A program made the translations under genes and the position numbers. Below are positions 1 through 8,609 of a stretch of DNA of 64,000 nt, one piece after another (within the stretch, counting starts at the first letter, position 1; every line of letters starts with the position of its first letter). This DNA comes from Microbacterium neungamense. GTDB taxonomy: Bacteria; Actinomycetota; Actinomycetes; Actinomycetales; Microbacteriaceae. The DNA lies in contig NZ_CP069717.1 in the NCBI RefSeq assembly GCF_024971095.1, positions 558,001-622,000 of the forward strand, read 5' to 3'. The notes below the pieces were generated by a model. The model worked only from the letters and a program-made list of their open reading frames with translations. It did no database searches and was not told the DNA's origin.

Positions 1-26
1 GCCTTCTGACATCAGAGGAGAACGCC

Positions 27-1301
27 ATGACCGACCCGTACTTCAACGCGCCGCTCGCCGAGGTCGACCCCGAGATCGCCGAGGTCCTCGACCGCGAGCT
101 GAAGCGCCAGCAGACGTTCCTCGAGATGATCGCGTCCGAGAACTTCGTGCCCGTCTCCGTGCTGCAGGCGCAGGGCTCGGTGCTCACGAACAAGTACGCC
201 GAGGGCTACCCCGGCCGCCGCTACTACGGCGGCTGCGAGGAGGTCGACGTCGCCGAGGAGCTGGCGATCGCCCGTGCCAAGGAGCTGTTCGGGGCGGAGT
301 TCGCGAACGTGCAGCCGCACTCCGGCGCGACCGCCAACGCCGCCGTGCTGCACGCCATCGCCCGTCCCGGCGACACGCTGCTCGGCCTCTCGCTCGACCA
401 GGGCGGCCACCTCACGCACGGCATGAAGATCAACTTCTCCGGCCGGCTGTACGACATCGTGGCCTACGGCGTCGACCCGGAGACCTCGACCATCGACATG
501 GACGAGGTGCGCCGCCTCGCCCTCGATCACAAGCCGAAGGTCATCATCGCCGGCTGGTCGGCGTACCCGCGTCAGCTCGACTTCGCGAAGTTCCGCGAGA
601 TCGCCGATGAGGTGGGCGCCCTGCTGTGGGTGGACATGGCGCACTTCGCCGGGCTCGTCGCCGCCGGGCTGCACCCGAACCCGGTGCCGCACGCGCACGT
701 GGTCTCCTCCACGGTGCACAAGACGATCGGCGGCCCCCGCTCCGGCTTCATCCTCACCAACGACGCCGAGATCGCGAAGAAGATCAACTCGGCCGTGTTC
801 CCGGGCCAGCAGGGCGGGCCGCTCATGCACGTCATCGCCGCCAAGGCGACCGCGTTCAAGCTCGCCGGGACCCCGGAGTTCAAGGAGCGCCAGGAGCGGG
901 TGCTGCGCGGGGCCGCGATCATCGCGGACCGGCTGTCGCAGCAGGACGTGAAGGATGCCGGCATCGCCGTCCGCTCCGGCGGCACCGACGTGCACCTCGT
1001 GCTCGTCGACCTGCGCGACGCCGAGATCGACGGCAAGCAGGCCGAGGACCTGCTGCACGAGATCCACATCACGGTGAACCGCAACGCCGTGCCGAACGAC
1101 CCGCGCCCGCCGATGGTCACCTCGGGGCTGCGCATCGGCACCCCGGCGCTGGCCACCCGGGGCTTCGGGGACGCCGAGTTCACCGAGGTCGCCGACGTCA
1201 TCGCCCTCGCCCTGCAGCCGGGCGCCGACGTCGAGGCGCTGCGCGCCCGCGTGGATGCGCTCGCCGCGGCCTTCCCGCTGTACCCCGGCCTGGCCCAGTA
1301 A
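27..1301 (+). CDS. glyA: Serine hydroxymethyltransferase
   Basis: PLP-dependent cytosolic enzyme that interconverts serine plus tetrahydrofolate with glycine plus 5,10-methylene-THF, the main source of one-carbon units. The 424-residue product is full length for the family (about 415-435). The PLP lysine lies in [13 protein letters not shown] (Lys about 232), and the N-terminal MIASENF and the YYGG segments are typical substrate-site regions. The start ATG is preceded by GAGGAG at a good distance. folD follows 108 bp downstream on the same strand, so both folate enzymes are probably co-expressed, with a long hairpin between them. Identification is very secure. Confidence 0.97.
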   Translation: MTDPYFNAPLAEVDPEIAEVLDRELKRQQTFLEMIASENFVPVSVLQAQGSVLTNKYAEGYPGRRYYGGCEEVDVAEELAIARAKELFGAEFANVQPHSGATANAAVLHAIARPGDTLLGLSLDQGGHLTHGMKINFSGRLYDIVAYGVDPETSTIDMDEVRRLALDHKPKVIIAGWSAYPRQLDFAKFREIADEVGALLWVDMAHFAGLVAAGLHPNPVPHAHVVSSTVHKTIGGPRSGFILTNDAEIAKKINSAVFPGQQGGPLMHVIAAKATAFKLAGTPEFKERQERVLRGAAIIADRLSQQDVKDAGIAVRSGGTDVHLVLVDLRDAEIDGKQAEDLLHEIHITVNRNAVPNDPRPPMVTSGLRIGTPALATRGFGDAEFTEVADVIALALQPGADVEALRARVDALAAAFPLYPGLAQ

Positions 1302-1329
1302 GACCGCCTCCGCAGCATCCGCACGCGCT

Positions 1330-1394
1330 GAGACTTCTCCTTCCGCACGAGACGGCACGCCGCTCGTCGTGTCTCGTGCAGAAAGGGAAGTCTC
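1330..1394 (+). promoter_or_regulatory. Long imperfect hairpin between glyA and folD
   Basis: Two 24-nt arms (1330-1353 and 1371-1394) are complementary except at about three positions, with outer blocks GAGACTTC/GAAGTCTC and inner blocks GCACGAGAC/GTCTCGTGC. The 17-nt loop is itself GC-rich. The right arm ends a few bases before the folD ribosome-binding site (GAAGGGA, about 1398). It could be an attenuator, a processing or stability element, or a dispersed intergenic palindrome. There is no T-tract, so a classic terminator is unlikely. Confidence 0.55.
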
Positions 1395-1409
1395 GCTGAA
1401 GGGAACGAC

Positions 1410-2297
1410 ATGACGGCACAGATCCTCGACGGCAAGGCGGCGGCCGCCGCCATCCGGGCCGAGCTCACCGAGCGGGTCGCGGCGCTGAAGGAGCGGGGGA
1501 TCGTCCCCGGCATCGCCACGGTGCTCGTCGGCGCCGACCCCGCATCCCAGCTGTACGTCGGCATGAAGCACCGCCAGTCCGAGGCGATCGGGATGAACTC
1601 GATCCAGCGCGAGCTGCCGGCGGATGCCACGCAGGCCGACGTCGAGGCGCTGATCGACGAGCTGAACGCCGACCCGGCCTGCCACGGCTACATCGTGCAG
1701 CTGCCGCTGCCGAAGCACATCGACACCGACGCGATCCTGGAGCGGATCGACCCCGCCAAGGACGCCGACGGGCTGCATCCGACGAACCTGGGCCGGCTCG
1801 TGCTCAACGTGAACGGGCCGATCCACACGCCGCTGCCGTGCACCCCGCGCGGCGTGATCGAGCTGCTGCTGCGCAACGACTACGACCTCGCCGGCAAGCA
1901 CGTCGTGGTCGTCGGCCGCGGCGTGACGATCGGGCGCCCGATGGGTCTGCTGCTGACGCGGCGCGCCATCAACGCCACGGTGACCCAGGTGCACACCGGC
2001 ACGCCGGACATGTCCCCCTACCTCCGCCAGGCCGACGTCATCGTCGCCGGTGCGGGCGTGAAGCACCTCATCCGCCCGGAGGACGTCAAGCCCGGGGCCG
2101 CCGTGCTCGACGTCGGCGTGACCCGCGAGGACGACCCGGAGACCGGGAAGTCGAAGGTCTTCGGCGACGTGCATCCGGATGTGGCGGAGGTGGCCGGCTG
2201 GATCTCGCCCAACCCGGGCGGGGTGGGGCCGATGACCGTGGCGCTGCTGATGACGAACGTCGTCGAGGCCGCGGAGCGGGCGGCGAACGCGGCCTGA
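1410..2297 (+). CDS. folD: Bifunctional methylene-THF dehydrogenase / methenyl-THF cyclohydrolase
   Basis: Cytosolic enzyme that oxidises 5,10-methylene-THF with NADP+ and hydrolyses the product to 10-formyl-THF, directly using the product of the upstream glyA. At 295 residues it is full length. Visible signatures are [13 protein letters not shown] near residue 50 (catalytic Lys), the NADP-binding segment [14 protein letters not shown] near residue 170, and NPGGVGPMT close to the C-terminus. The ATG has a GAAGGGA ribosome-binding site. It ends 22 bp before the convergent gene at 2320. Confidence 0.96.
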   Translation: MTAQILDGKAAAAAIRAELTERVAALKERGIVPGIATVLVGADPASQLYVGMKHRQSEAIGMNSIQRELPADATQADVEALIDELNADPACHGYIVQLPLPKHIDTDAILERIDPAKDADGLHPTNLGRLVLNVNGPIHTPLPCTPRGVIELLLRNDYDLAGKHVVVVGRGVTIGRPMGLLLTRRAINATVTQVHTGTPDMSPYLRQADVIVAGAGVKHLIRPEDVKPGAAVLDVGVTREDDPETGKSKVFGDVHPDVAEVAGWISPNPGGVGPMTVALLMTNVVEAAERAANAA

Positions 2298-2319
2298 CCC
2301 GAACCGGGGCCCTTGCCGG

Positions 2320-3036
2320 TCAGCCGCCGAGCCGGCTCCGGATGTCGGTGATGCGGGCGTACTCGTCGAAGGAGAACGTGGCCGAGCCCGAGGCATCCGT
2401 CACGGTCGCGGCCGAGTAGTCCGCATCCGCCCATTCCAGCTGCCAGGATGCCAACCGGGCGAGATCCCACACCGAGGTGCGCGCATCCGGCAGCGCCAGC
2501 CCGGTCAGGATGCGGGGGAGCGCGCTGGCCGCGGCGGACACGGTGAGCGGCTCGAGCGGGGCGTCCAGGAGCAGCACGACGCGCGATCCGCCGGTCGATG
2601 CCGTGTAGTAGGGGGAGAGGCCGCTCAGCTCGACGGCGACCCCGCCGATGACGTGCGCGAAACCGGTGATCCACTCCTGGAGGTCGTCCCCGGTGTCCTC
2701 GGGGAACGGCACCTCGCCCTGGGTGAGCTCCGGGATGCCGTGCTGCTCGCCGTACTCCCGCAGGCGCGTGGCGACGCCGGACGGGTCGCCCTGCGGCAGC
2801 GCCCAGGCCCACATCAGCGAGCGCGGTCCCGGCGCGATCGACGCGACCAGGTGCGGGCGCGCGGTGAGGGTGCGGCCGGCATCCGACTCGGCGGTGAACG
2901 TGAAGCGGCCCGCGGCGAGGTCCACGTCCCAGCGGTGCTCGCCGAGCGCCTCGGTGGCGGCGGCGAGCTGATCCTGCCGGAGGGCCGTGAACAGCGCGGC
3001 GCGGTCCGCGAGCGAGGTCAGGTCTGCGAAGGTCAT
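2320..3036 (-). CDS. Hypothetical protein, DUF6882-like
   Basis: A 238-residue protein of unknown function starting MTFADLTSLADRAALF. It has no signal peptide or membrane segments. The segment HRWDVDLAAGRFTFTAE, a central LMWAWALP and a WQLEWADADY stretch near the C-terminus resemble, from memory, an actinobacterial uncharacterised family (DUF6882). This assignment could not be checked. The frame is open further upstream, but only this ATG gives protein-like composition; the upstream part is antisense to the next locus. It converges with folD. Confidence 0.6.
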   Translation of the reverse strand: MTFADLTSLADRAALFTALRQDQLAAATEALGEHRWDVDLAAGRFTFTAESDAGRTLTARPHLVASIAPGPRSLMWAWALPQGDPSGVATRLREYGEQHGIPELTQGEVPFPEDTGDDLQEWITGFAHVIGGVAVELSGLSPYYTASTGGSRVVLLLDAPLEPLTVSAAASALPRILTGLALPDARTSVWDLARLASWQLEWADADYSAATVTDASGSATFSFDEYARITDIRSRLGG

Positions 3037-3135
3037 GCCTTCAGTCTTACCAGTGTCGCCATGAATCCCCTCCACGTGGCAGCTGCGGACGCGGGGAGGG
3101 CGGATGCGGCTGTGCCTCGCGCCGCGGACGGGTGC

Positions 3136-3170
3136 GCGGATGCCGGAGGCCGTGGCGCTCCGGCATCCGC
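3136..3170. terminator. 13-bp perfect hairpin in the 3037-3176 gap
   Basis: GCGGATGCCGGAG (3136-3148) pairs perfectly with CTCCGGCATCCGC (3158-3170) across a 9-nt loop. It lies directly after the stop codon of the truncated gene at 3177 (minus strand) and upstream of the 2320 gene. A terminator for the minus-strand transcript is the simplest reading, although no T-run follows. Confidence 0.45.
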
Positions 3171-3176
3171 ACCCCG

Positions 3177-3452
3177 TCACGGACGCGGGGCGTCGTGCTC
3201 GACGAAGCTCTCGATCTTCGCGAGCTCGCGCTGACCATCCTCCTTGTAGCCGTACGTGCGGTCCCAGCCGATCGGCGTCACCGAGATGGCGTTGCGGACC
3301 ACGGAGGCGGTGGCGTCGGCATCCGCCCGCTCCTCCTCGCACGCGGGCACGCCGTCGCAGAGCGCGAGGCGGATGGTGAAGCTGCCGCCGCCCTTCGCGT
3401 CGTAGTTGTGGTAGGCGAGCGTCTGCGTGCCGACCGAGGTCCAGACGGCGTG
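3177..3452 (-). pseudogene. C-terminal fragment of an unrecognised protein
   Basis: On the minus strand the frame reads VWTSVGTQTLAYHNYDAK, continues through DGVPACEEERADAD and TPIGWDRTYGYKEDG, and ends in EHDAPRP before a TGA at 3177-3179. The composition is natural, with Tyr/Asn/Lys present and coding-like wobble. An in-frame TGA at 3453-3455 closes the frame upstream and no start codon precedes the first 40 residues. The piece is therefore the surviving 3' end of a longer gene, about 91 codons. The two cysteines in LCDGVPACEE hint at an exported protein. I do not recognise the family. The 3453-3517 stretch up to hpaI holds nothing else. Confidence 0.6.
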
Positions 3453-3517
3453 TCAGCACATGCCGGACGCGGTGTCAGGACGTCGCGGTGGCCCTGGCGG
3501 CCCGGGTCGCCGCGAAA

Positions 3518-4321
3518 TCAGTACGTCTCGGCGGCCGTATCGCCCGACCTCTTGATGAACCGTGCCGCCAGCGCCTCCGACCCGCGGGCGAGGATGGTGA
3601 CGTCCGCGCTCGCCGAGAGGAAGTGCGCGCCGTCGGCGAGGTACGCGTCCGCGGTGGCGGGATCGAAGGCGTTCACGCCCACCTTCTTGCCGGCATCCGT
3701 CACCGCCTCGAAGACCCGTCGGACGGCGGCGAGCACCTCCGGGTGCGACTGCTGCCCGGGGAGACCCATCGACGCCGCGAGGTCCGCCGGTCCGACGAGC
3801 ACGCCGTCCACGCCGTCCACAGCCGCGATCTCGGCGGCCGCCTCCACGGCCGCGCCGGATTCGACCTGCACGAACAGCGACACGTGCTCCGCGGCATCCT
3901 GCACGTAGCGCTCCACCCGGCCCCAGCGGCCGCTGCGCGCCAGCGCCGACCCGACCCCGCGGATGCCCGCCGGCGGGTAGCGCACGGCGGCGACGGCGGC
4001 TCGCGCCTCCTCCGGCGAGGCGACCATCGGCACCAGCACGTTCTGCGCACCGGTGTCGAGCACCTGCTTGATCACCACGGGGTCGTTGAACGGCACCCGC
4101 ACGATCGCCGGCACCCGATACGCGGCGATCACCTGCAGCTGCTGCTGCACCGTGGTGATGGTGTTCGGTCCGTGCTCCATGTCGATCAGGAGCCAGTCGA
4201 TCCCCGACCCGGCGCAGATCTCCGCCAGCAGCGGGGACCCGGTGCTCAGCCACATGCCGATCAGCGCGCGGTCGGCGTCGGCCAGACGGTCGCGGAAGGT
4301 GGGCTCTAGACGAAGCGGCAT
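3518..4321 (-). CDS. hpaI: HpcH/HpaI aldolase (4-hydroxy-2-oxoheptanedioate aldolase)
   Basis: Class II metal-dependent aldolase for the last step of homoprotocatechuate degradation, splitting 4-hydroxy-2-oxoheptanedioate into pyruvate and succinic semialdehyde. The 267-residue product has the family segments IGMWLSTGSP, LLIDMEHGPNT (catalytic His), VQVESGAAVE (metal Glu) and GPADLAASMG. The ATG at 4321 overlaps the end of hpaH by 16 bp, which places it last in the hpaG-gntR-hpaE-hpaD-hpaH-hpaI transcript. Related trans-o-hydroxybenzylidenepyruvate-type aldolases look similar, but the context settles the role. Confidence 0.93.
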   Translation of the reverse strand: MPLRLEPTFRDRLADADRALIGMWLSTGSPLLAEICAGSGIDWLLIDMEHGPNTITTVQQQLQVIAAYRVPAIVRVPFNDPVVIKQVLDTGAQNVLVPMVASPEEARAAVAAVRYPPAGIRGVGSALARSGRWGRVERYVQDAAEHVSLFVQVESGAAVEAAAEIAAVDGVDGVLVGPADLAASMGLPGQQSHPEVLAAVRRVFEAVTDAGKKVGVNAFDPATADAYLADGAHFLSASADVTILARGSEALAARFIKRSGDTAAETY

Positions 4322-5091
4322 TCGATGGTCCCCATCTCGCGGTAGTCGCACAGCACGCGGTCTCCGCGCGACACCCACATCGGGCGCGTGAACGATCCTG
4401 CCAGGATGATCTCCCCGGCCTCCAGCCGCGCGCCGTGCTGGTGGAACTTGTTCGCCAGCCACGCCACGCCGGTCGCCGGGTGCCCGAGTACGCCCGCCGC
4501 GACCCCGGTCTCCTCGATCTCGCCGTTCTTGGACAGCACGCCGGGCACCCAGCGCAGGTCGATCTCGTCCGGCCGCCTGCGCTCCGAGCCGAGCACCATG
4601 GCGCCGTAGGCGGCGTTGTCGGCGATCGTGTCGACGATCGTGCGGCCCTCCAGCTCGATGTGCGAGTTCAGCACCTCGAGCGCGGGCACCGCGTAGTCGA
4701 TCGCGGCGAGGGCGTCCTCCAGGGTGCAGTCCGGACCCTCGAGCGGCTGCTTCAGCACGAACGCCAGCTCGACCTCGATTCGCACGTTGGAGAAGTGCTC
4801 CACCGGGATCTCCGCCCCGGACTCGTACACGGTGTCGTCGAACATCACGCCGTAATCCGGCTCAGTGATCCCGGTCGCCTGCTGCATCGCCTTCGAGGTC
4901 AGGCCGATCTTGCGGCCGACCAGGCGGCGGCCGGCCGCGATCTGCGCGTCGCGCCAGACGCCCTGGATGGCGTACGAGTCCTCGACCGTGGCCTCTGGGT
5001 ACCGGGCGGTGATCCGGGGGATCACGCCGTGCGTGCGGTCGGCCTCGGCGAGCTCCGCCGCCAGCTGCGCGATCGTCTCTTGCGACAGCAT
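4306..5091 (-). CDS. hpaH: 2-oxo-hept-4-ene-1,7-dioate hydratase
   Basis: A 261-residue member of the MhpD/HpaH family, related in fold to FAH. It hydrates 2-oxohept-4-ene-1,7-dioate to the substrate of HpaI, with Mg2+ bound by acidic residues in VRIEVELAFVLKQPL. Other conserved stretches are LVGRKIGLTSKAMQ and GHPATGVAWLANKF. The ATG at 5091 has an AGGAGGAA ribosome-binding site. A longer frame begins at 5130, but that start lacks such a site. It overlaps hpaI and is separated from hpaD by a short tandem-repeat block. Confidence 0.92.
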   Translation of the reverse strand: MLSQETIAQLAAELAEADRTHGVIPRITARYPEATVEDSYAIQGVWRDAQIAAGRRLVGRKIGLTSKAMQQATGITEPDYGVMFDDTVYESGAEIPVEHFSNVRIEVELAFVLKQPLEGPDCTLEDALAAIDYAVPALEVLNSHIELEGRTIVDTIADNAAYGAMVLGSERRRPDEIDLRWVPGVLSKNGEIEETGVAAGVLGHPATGVAWLANKFHQHGARLEAGEIILAGSFTRPMWVSRGDRVLCDYREMGTIECRFV

Positions 5092-5133
5092 CCGTTCCTC
5101 CTGTGTCAGTGTTCCGCGTTCTCCCGGCACAAA

Positions 5134-5192
5134 CAGACGCCCGGGGGTCAGACGCCCGGGGGTCAGACGCCCGGGGGTCAGAGCGCCCGGGT
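5134..5192. repeat. 15-bp tandem repeat, about 3.9 copies
   Basis: Units CAGACGCCCGGGGGT start at 5134, 5149 and 5164, followed by a diverged unit at 5179 that runs into the hpaD stop codon (TCA at 5192-5194). It fills most of the hpaH-hpaD gap. Copy-number change here would not affect either coding frame but could alter an intercistronic RNA structure. Confidence 0.85.
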
Positions 5193-6358
5193 CAGAGCTG
5201 GTGACCCAGCTTGTACTCGCCCTGCTTCCACTCCGGCATGGACGCCTCGCCCTCGTCCGGGCGGGTGTAGGAGAACCCGTCGGCGCCGATCGTCACCGCC
5301 ATCTCCGAGGAGTCGGTGCGGGCGAGCACCGGCTGCGGGTTCCCGTCCAGGTCGAGCACGAGCGAGGCATCCGTGTACCACGACGGCACCACCGGGTTGC
5401 CCCACCAGTCGCGGCGCTGGTTGTCGTGCACGTCCCAGGTGATCACCGGGTTGTCCGGGTCGCCGGTGTAGTAGTCCTGCGTGTACACCTCGACGCGGTG
5501 CCCATCCGGGTCGCGCAGGTACAGGTAGAACGCGTTCGAGACGCCGTGGCGGCCGGGACCGCGCTCGATGGCATCCGACCGGCGCAGCGCACCGAGCTTG
5601 TCGCAGATCGCGAGGATGTTGTGCTTCTCGTGCGTCGCGAAGCACACGTGGTGCATGCGCGGGCCGTCGCCGCCGGTCATCGCGGTGTCGTGCACGGTGG
5701 GCTTGCGGCGCATCCACGCCGCGTACACCGTGCCCTCCTCGTCCTGGATGTCCTCCGTGACACGGAAGCCGAGGTCCTGCATGAACTTCACCGCGCGCGG
5801 CACGTCGGGGGTGACCTGGTTGAAGTGGTCGAGGCGGACCAGCTCCCCGGGCTTGTGCAGGTCGTAGCGCCACGACATCCGCTCCACGTGCTGGGTCGAG
5901 TGGAAGAACTCGTACGGGAAGCCGAGCGGGTCGACCACGCGCACCGAGTCGCCGATGCCCTTGACGAAGCCGTCGGGGTTGCGGCGGACGTCGCAGCCGA
6001 GCTCGGTGTAGAACTCGACGGCGCGGTCCAGGTCCTGCGGAGTCCGCACCCGGTACGAGAACGCGGCGACGGCCGCGATCGGGCCCTTGCGCAGCACCAG
6101 GTTGTGGTGGATGAACTCTTCCGTCGAGCGCAGGTAGATCGCCTCGTCGTCCTCCTCGGTGACGTACAGCCCGAGGATGTCGACGTAGAACTCGCGGGAT
6201 GCCGCGAGGTCGGTGACCACCAGCTCCATGTACGCGCAGCGCAGCACGTCCGGCGGGGTCGACTTGGGCGTCGGGGTGGGGTTGTCGGGGTGGATCGGCG
6301 CCTCCTGGCTCACGTAGAAGCCGGAGGAGGTGAGGGTCATGTCGTCGCGGTTGGTCAT
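5192..6358 (-). CDS. hpaD: 3,4-dihydroxyphenylacetate 2,3-dioxygenase
   Basis: Extradiol ring-cleavage dioxygenase of the vicinal oxygen chelate superfamily (MndD/HPCD type). It opens homoprotocatechuate to 5-carboxymethyl-2-hydroxymuconate semialdehyde using Fe(II) or Mn(II). The 388-residue protein has an N-terminal VOC repeat (LRCAYMELVVTDLAASREF) and a catalytic second repeat. Metal ligands are visible in VRLDHFNQ, RMHHVCFATH and HRVEVYTQDY (His, His, Glu). The C-terminal WGNPVVPSWYTDASLVLDL segment is typical. It lies 29 bp downstream of hpaE in the same operon. Confidence 0.95.
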   Translation of the reverse strand: MTNRDDMTLTSSGFYVSQEAPIHPDNPTPTPKSTPPDVLRCAYMELVVTDLAASREFYVDILGLYVTEEDDEAIYLRSTEEFIHHNLVLRKGPIAAVAAFSYRVRTPQDLDRAVEFYTELGCDVRRNPDGFVKGIGDSVRVVDPLGFPYEFFHSTQHVERMSWRYDLHKPGELVRLDHFNQVTPDVPRAVKFMQDLGFRVTEDIQDEEGTVYAAWMRRKPTVHDTAMTGGDGPRMHHVCFATHEKHNILAICDKLGALRRSDAIERGPGRHGVSNAFYLYLRDPDGHRVEVYTQDYYTGDPDNPVITWDVHDNQRRDWWGNPVVPSWYTDASLVLDLDGNPQPVLARTDSSEMAVTIGADGFSYTRPDEGEASMPEWKQGEYKLGHQL

Positions 6359-6387
6359 GTCAGCGTCCTTGCTCGTTGCTTTGTGCG

Positions 6388-7926
6388 TCAGCGGGGGTCG
6401 GGGTCGTCCAGGTCCGTGGGCTCGTGGACGTCCTGCTTGCCGAACGTGGGGTTGTGCGGGGCGCCGAGCGTGATGTGCACGCTCTGCTGGTCGGTGTAGA
6501 AGTCGATCGAGCGGTAGCCGCCCTCGTGTCCCAGGCCGGATGCCTTCACGCCGCCGAACGGGGTGCGCAGGTCGCGCACGTTGTTGCTGTTCAGCCACAC
6601 CATGCCGGCCTCGACCGCCTGCGCGAAGTTGTGCGCGCGCTTGAGGTCGTTGGTCCAGATGTAGGCGGCGAGACCGTACCTGGTGTTGTTGGCGAGGGCG
6701 AGCGCCTCCTCCTCGGTGTCGAACGGGGTGATCGCGACGACGGGCCCGAAGATCTCCTCCTGGAAGATGCGCGCGTCCGGGGAGACGTCGGCGAACACGG
6801 TCGGGGCGACGTAGTTGCCGGTCGGGAAGCCCTCCGGCCGGCCGCCGCCGGCGACGAGACGGCCCTCCGTCTTGCCGATCTCGATGTAGCTCATCACCTT
6901 GTCGTAGTGCTCGGGGTGCACCAGCGCGCCGACCTCGGTGGCCGGGTCGTGCGGGTGCCCGACCTTGACGCGCCCCGCCTGCGCGGCGTAGCGCTCGACG
7001 AACTCGTCGTACACCGACCGCTCGACGAGGATGCGGGAGCCGGCGGTGCAGCGCTCGCCGTTGAGAGAGAACACGCCGAAGATGCACGCGTCGATCGCCA
7101 CGTCGAGGTCGGCGTCGGCGAAGACGACGGCCGGGCTCTTGCCGCCGAGCTCCATCGACAGGCCCTTCAGGAACGGTGCCGCGTTGCCGAAGATGATCTG
7201 CCCGGTGCGGCTCTCGCCGGTGAAGGAGATCAGCGGGACGTCCGGATGCTTCACCAGGGCGTCCCCGGCGTCCTCGCCGAGCCCGTTGACGAGGTTGAAC
7301 ACGCCTTGGGGGAGCCCGGCCTCCTCGAAGATGCCGGCCCAGAGGGATGCCGAGAGCGGGGTGAACTCGGCGGGCTTGAGCACCACCGTGTTGCCGGTGG
7401 CCAGGGCCGGGCCCAGCTTCCACGACTCGAGCATGAACGGGGTGTTCCACGGCGTGATCAGGCCCGCGACGCCGATCGGCTTGCGGTTGACGTAGTTCAT
7501 CTGCTTGCCGGGCACCTTGAAGGCGTCGTCGGCCTGCGCGACGATGAGGTCCGCGAAGAAGCGGAAGTTCTCCGCGGCGCGGCGCGCCTGCCCGAGGGCC
7601 TGCGTGATCGGCAGGCCCGAGTCGAAGGACTCCAGCTCGGCCAGGCGGGCGTCCCGCGACTCCACGATGTCGGCGATGCGATGCAGCACGCGGGAGCGCT
7701 CGCGCGGCAGCATCCGCGGCCACGGGCCCTCCTGGAACGCGCGCTTCGCCGCCGCCACGGCGCGATCGATGTCGGCCTTCTTGCCGGCCGCCGCGCGGAC
7801 GTAGGTCTCGTTGGTGACGGGGTTGAGCACCTCGAAGGTGTCGCCGTCGGCGGAGTCGACGAACTCGCCGTCGATGTAGTGCTGGATCTTCTCGGGCAGG
7901 TCTGCCGGGACGTACACGTCGGTCAT
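6388..7926 (-). CDS. hpaE: 5-carboxymethyl-2-hydroxymuconate semialdehyde dehydrogenase
   Basis: NAD+-dependent aldehyde dehydrogenase that oxidises the HpaD ring-cleavage product. At 512 residues it is of normal size for HpaE. The general base Glu is in MELGGKSPAVVF, the catalytic Cys in NGERCTAGSRILVE, and the NAD fold has TPWNTPFMLESWK. Two adjacent ATG codons exist (7929 and 7926). The second has better spacing from GAAGGA and is taken as the start. The GntR gene ends at the same base, so the two are translationally coupled. Confidence 0.94.
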   Translation of the reverse strand: MTDVYVPADLPEKIQHYIDGEFVDSADGDTFEVLNPVTNETYVRAAAGKKADIDRAVAAAKRAFQEGPWPRMLPRERSRVLHRIADIVESRDARLAELESFDSGLPITQALGQARRAAENFRFFADLIVAQADDAFKVPGKQMNYVNRKPIGVAGLITPWNTPFMLESWKLGPALATGNTVVLKPAEFTPLSASLWAGIFEEAGLPQGVFNLVNGLGEDAGDALVKHPDVPLISFTGESRTGQIIFGNAAPFLKGLSMELGGKSPAVVFADADLDVAIDACIFGVFSLNGERCTAGSRILVERSVYDEFVERYAAQAGRVKVGHPHDPATEVGALVHPEHYDKVMSYIEIGKTEGRLVAGGGRPEGFPTGNYVAPTVFADVSPDARIFQEEIFGPVVAITPFDTEEEALALANNTRYGLAAYIWTNDLKRAHNFAQAVEAGMVWLNSNNVRDLRTPFGGVKASGLGHEGGYRSIDFYTDQQSVHITLGAPHNPTFGKQDVHEPTDLDDPDPR

Positions 7927-8609
7927 CATCGTCCTTCTCTGGTGGGTGTGGATTCGGGATGCCGGGCGTTGAGGAACGCGTCCATCGTGCGCCAGCGGTG
8001 GTTTCGGGCCGCCAGCTCGATCTCGAGCGGGTCGGCGTGGGTGCGGATCAGCTCGAGGATGCGGGTGTGCTCCTCGACGGAGTGGCGGGCGCGTCCGGGC
8101 ACGAACGCGAACGTGGTGTCGCGGATGCCGGACAGGCGCGCCCAGCCGCGGTGCACGAGGTCGAGCAGATGCGGGTTCGGGCACGGCTCGAAGAGCACCG
8201 AGTGGAAGTCGCGGTTCAGGTTCGTGAAGGCGTGCGCGTCGAAGTGCTCGAGGAGGCGGGTCATCCGGTCGTTGATCCGCTCGGCGCGGGCCAGGGCGTC
8301 CTCGTCGAGGAACGGTGCGGACAGCGCGGTCGCCGCCCCCTCCACCAGGCCCAGGGTCTGCATGGTGTGCGCGTACTCGCTCTCGTCGACGAGGGAGACG
8401 CGGGCGCCGACGTTGCGCTCGAAGGTGACCAGGCCCTCCGCCTCGAGACGGCGGATCGCCTCGCGCACGGGCACCACGCTCATGCCGAGTTCGTCGGCGA
8501 TCGAGCCGAGCACCAGCCGGTACCCGGGCCCGAACGCGTGCGAGGCGATGCGCGCGCGGATCCAGGCGTACGCCTGCTCCGACTTGCTCCCCTCGCGCGT
8601 CAGCGTCAT
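7926..8609 (-). CDS. GntR-family (FCD) transcriptional regulator of the hpa operon
   Basis: A 227-residue regulator with an N-terminal winged helix-turn-helix (SKSEQAYAWIRARIASH, then GMSVVPVREAIRRLEAEGLV) and an all-helical FCD effector domain with metal/ligand histidines in NRDFHSVLFEP and ARHSVEEH. It sits inside the operon between hpaG (ATGA overlap at 8606-8609) and hpaE, so it probably senses a pathway acid and controls the divergent promoter region at 10133-10260. Repression relieved by substrate is the usual mode for this subfamily, but this is inferred. Confidence 0.9.
   Translation of the reverse strand: MTLTREGSKSEQAYAWIRARIASHAFGPGYRLVLGSIADELGMSVVPVREAIRRLEAEGLVTFERNVGARVSLVDESEYAHTMQTLGLVEGAATALSAPFLDEDALARAERINDRMTRLLEHFDAHAFTNLNRDFHSVLFEPCPNPHLLDLVHRGWARLSGIRDTTFAFVPGRARHSVEEHTRILELIRTHADPLEIELAARNHRWRTMDAFLNARHPESTPTREGR

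Noticed and set aside
12..2396. A 794-codon antisense frame over glyA and folD
   Set aside because: Shadow of two clear housekeeping genes; no motif, biased Arg/Asp/His composition.
5125..5139. CGGCACAAACAGACG also found (reverse complement) near 49742-49756, as a dispersed regulatory element
   Set aside because: Two short copies, both in terminator-like intergenic DNA; too little evidence for a function.
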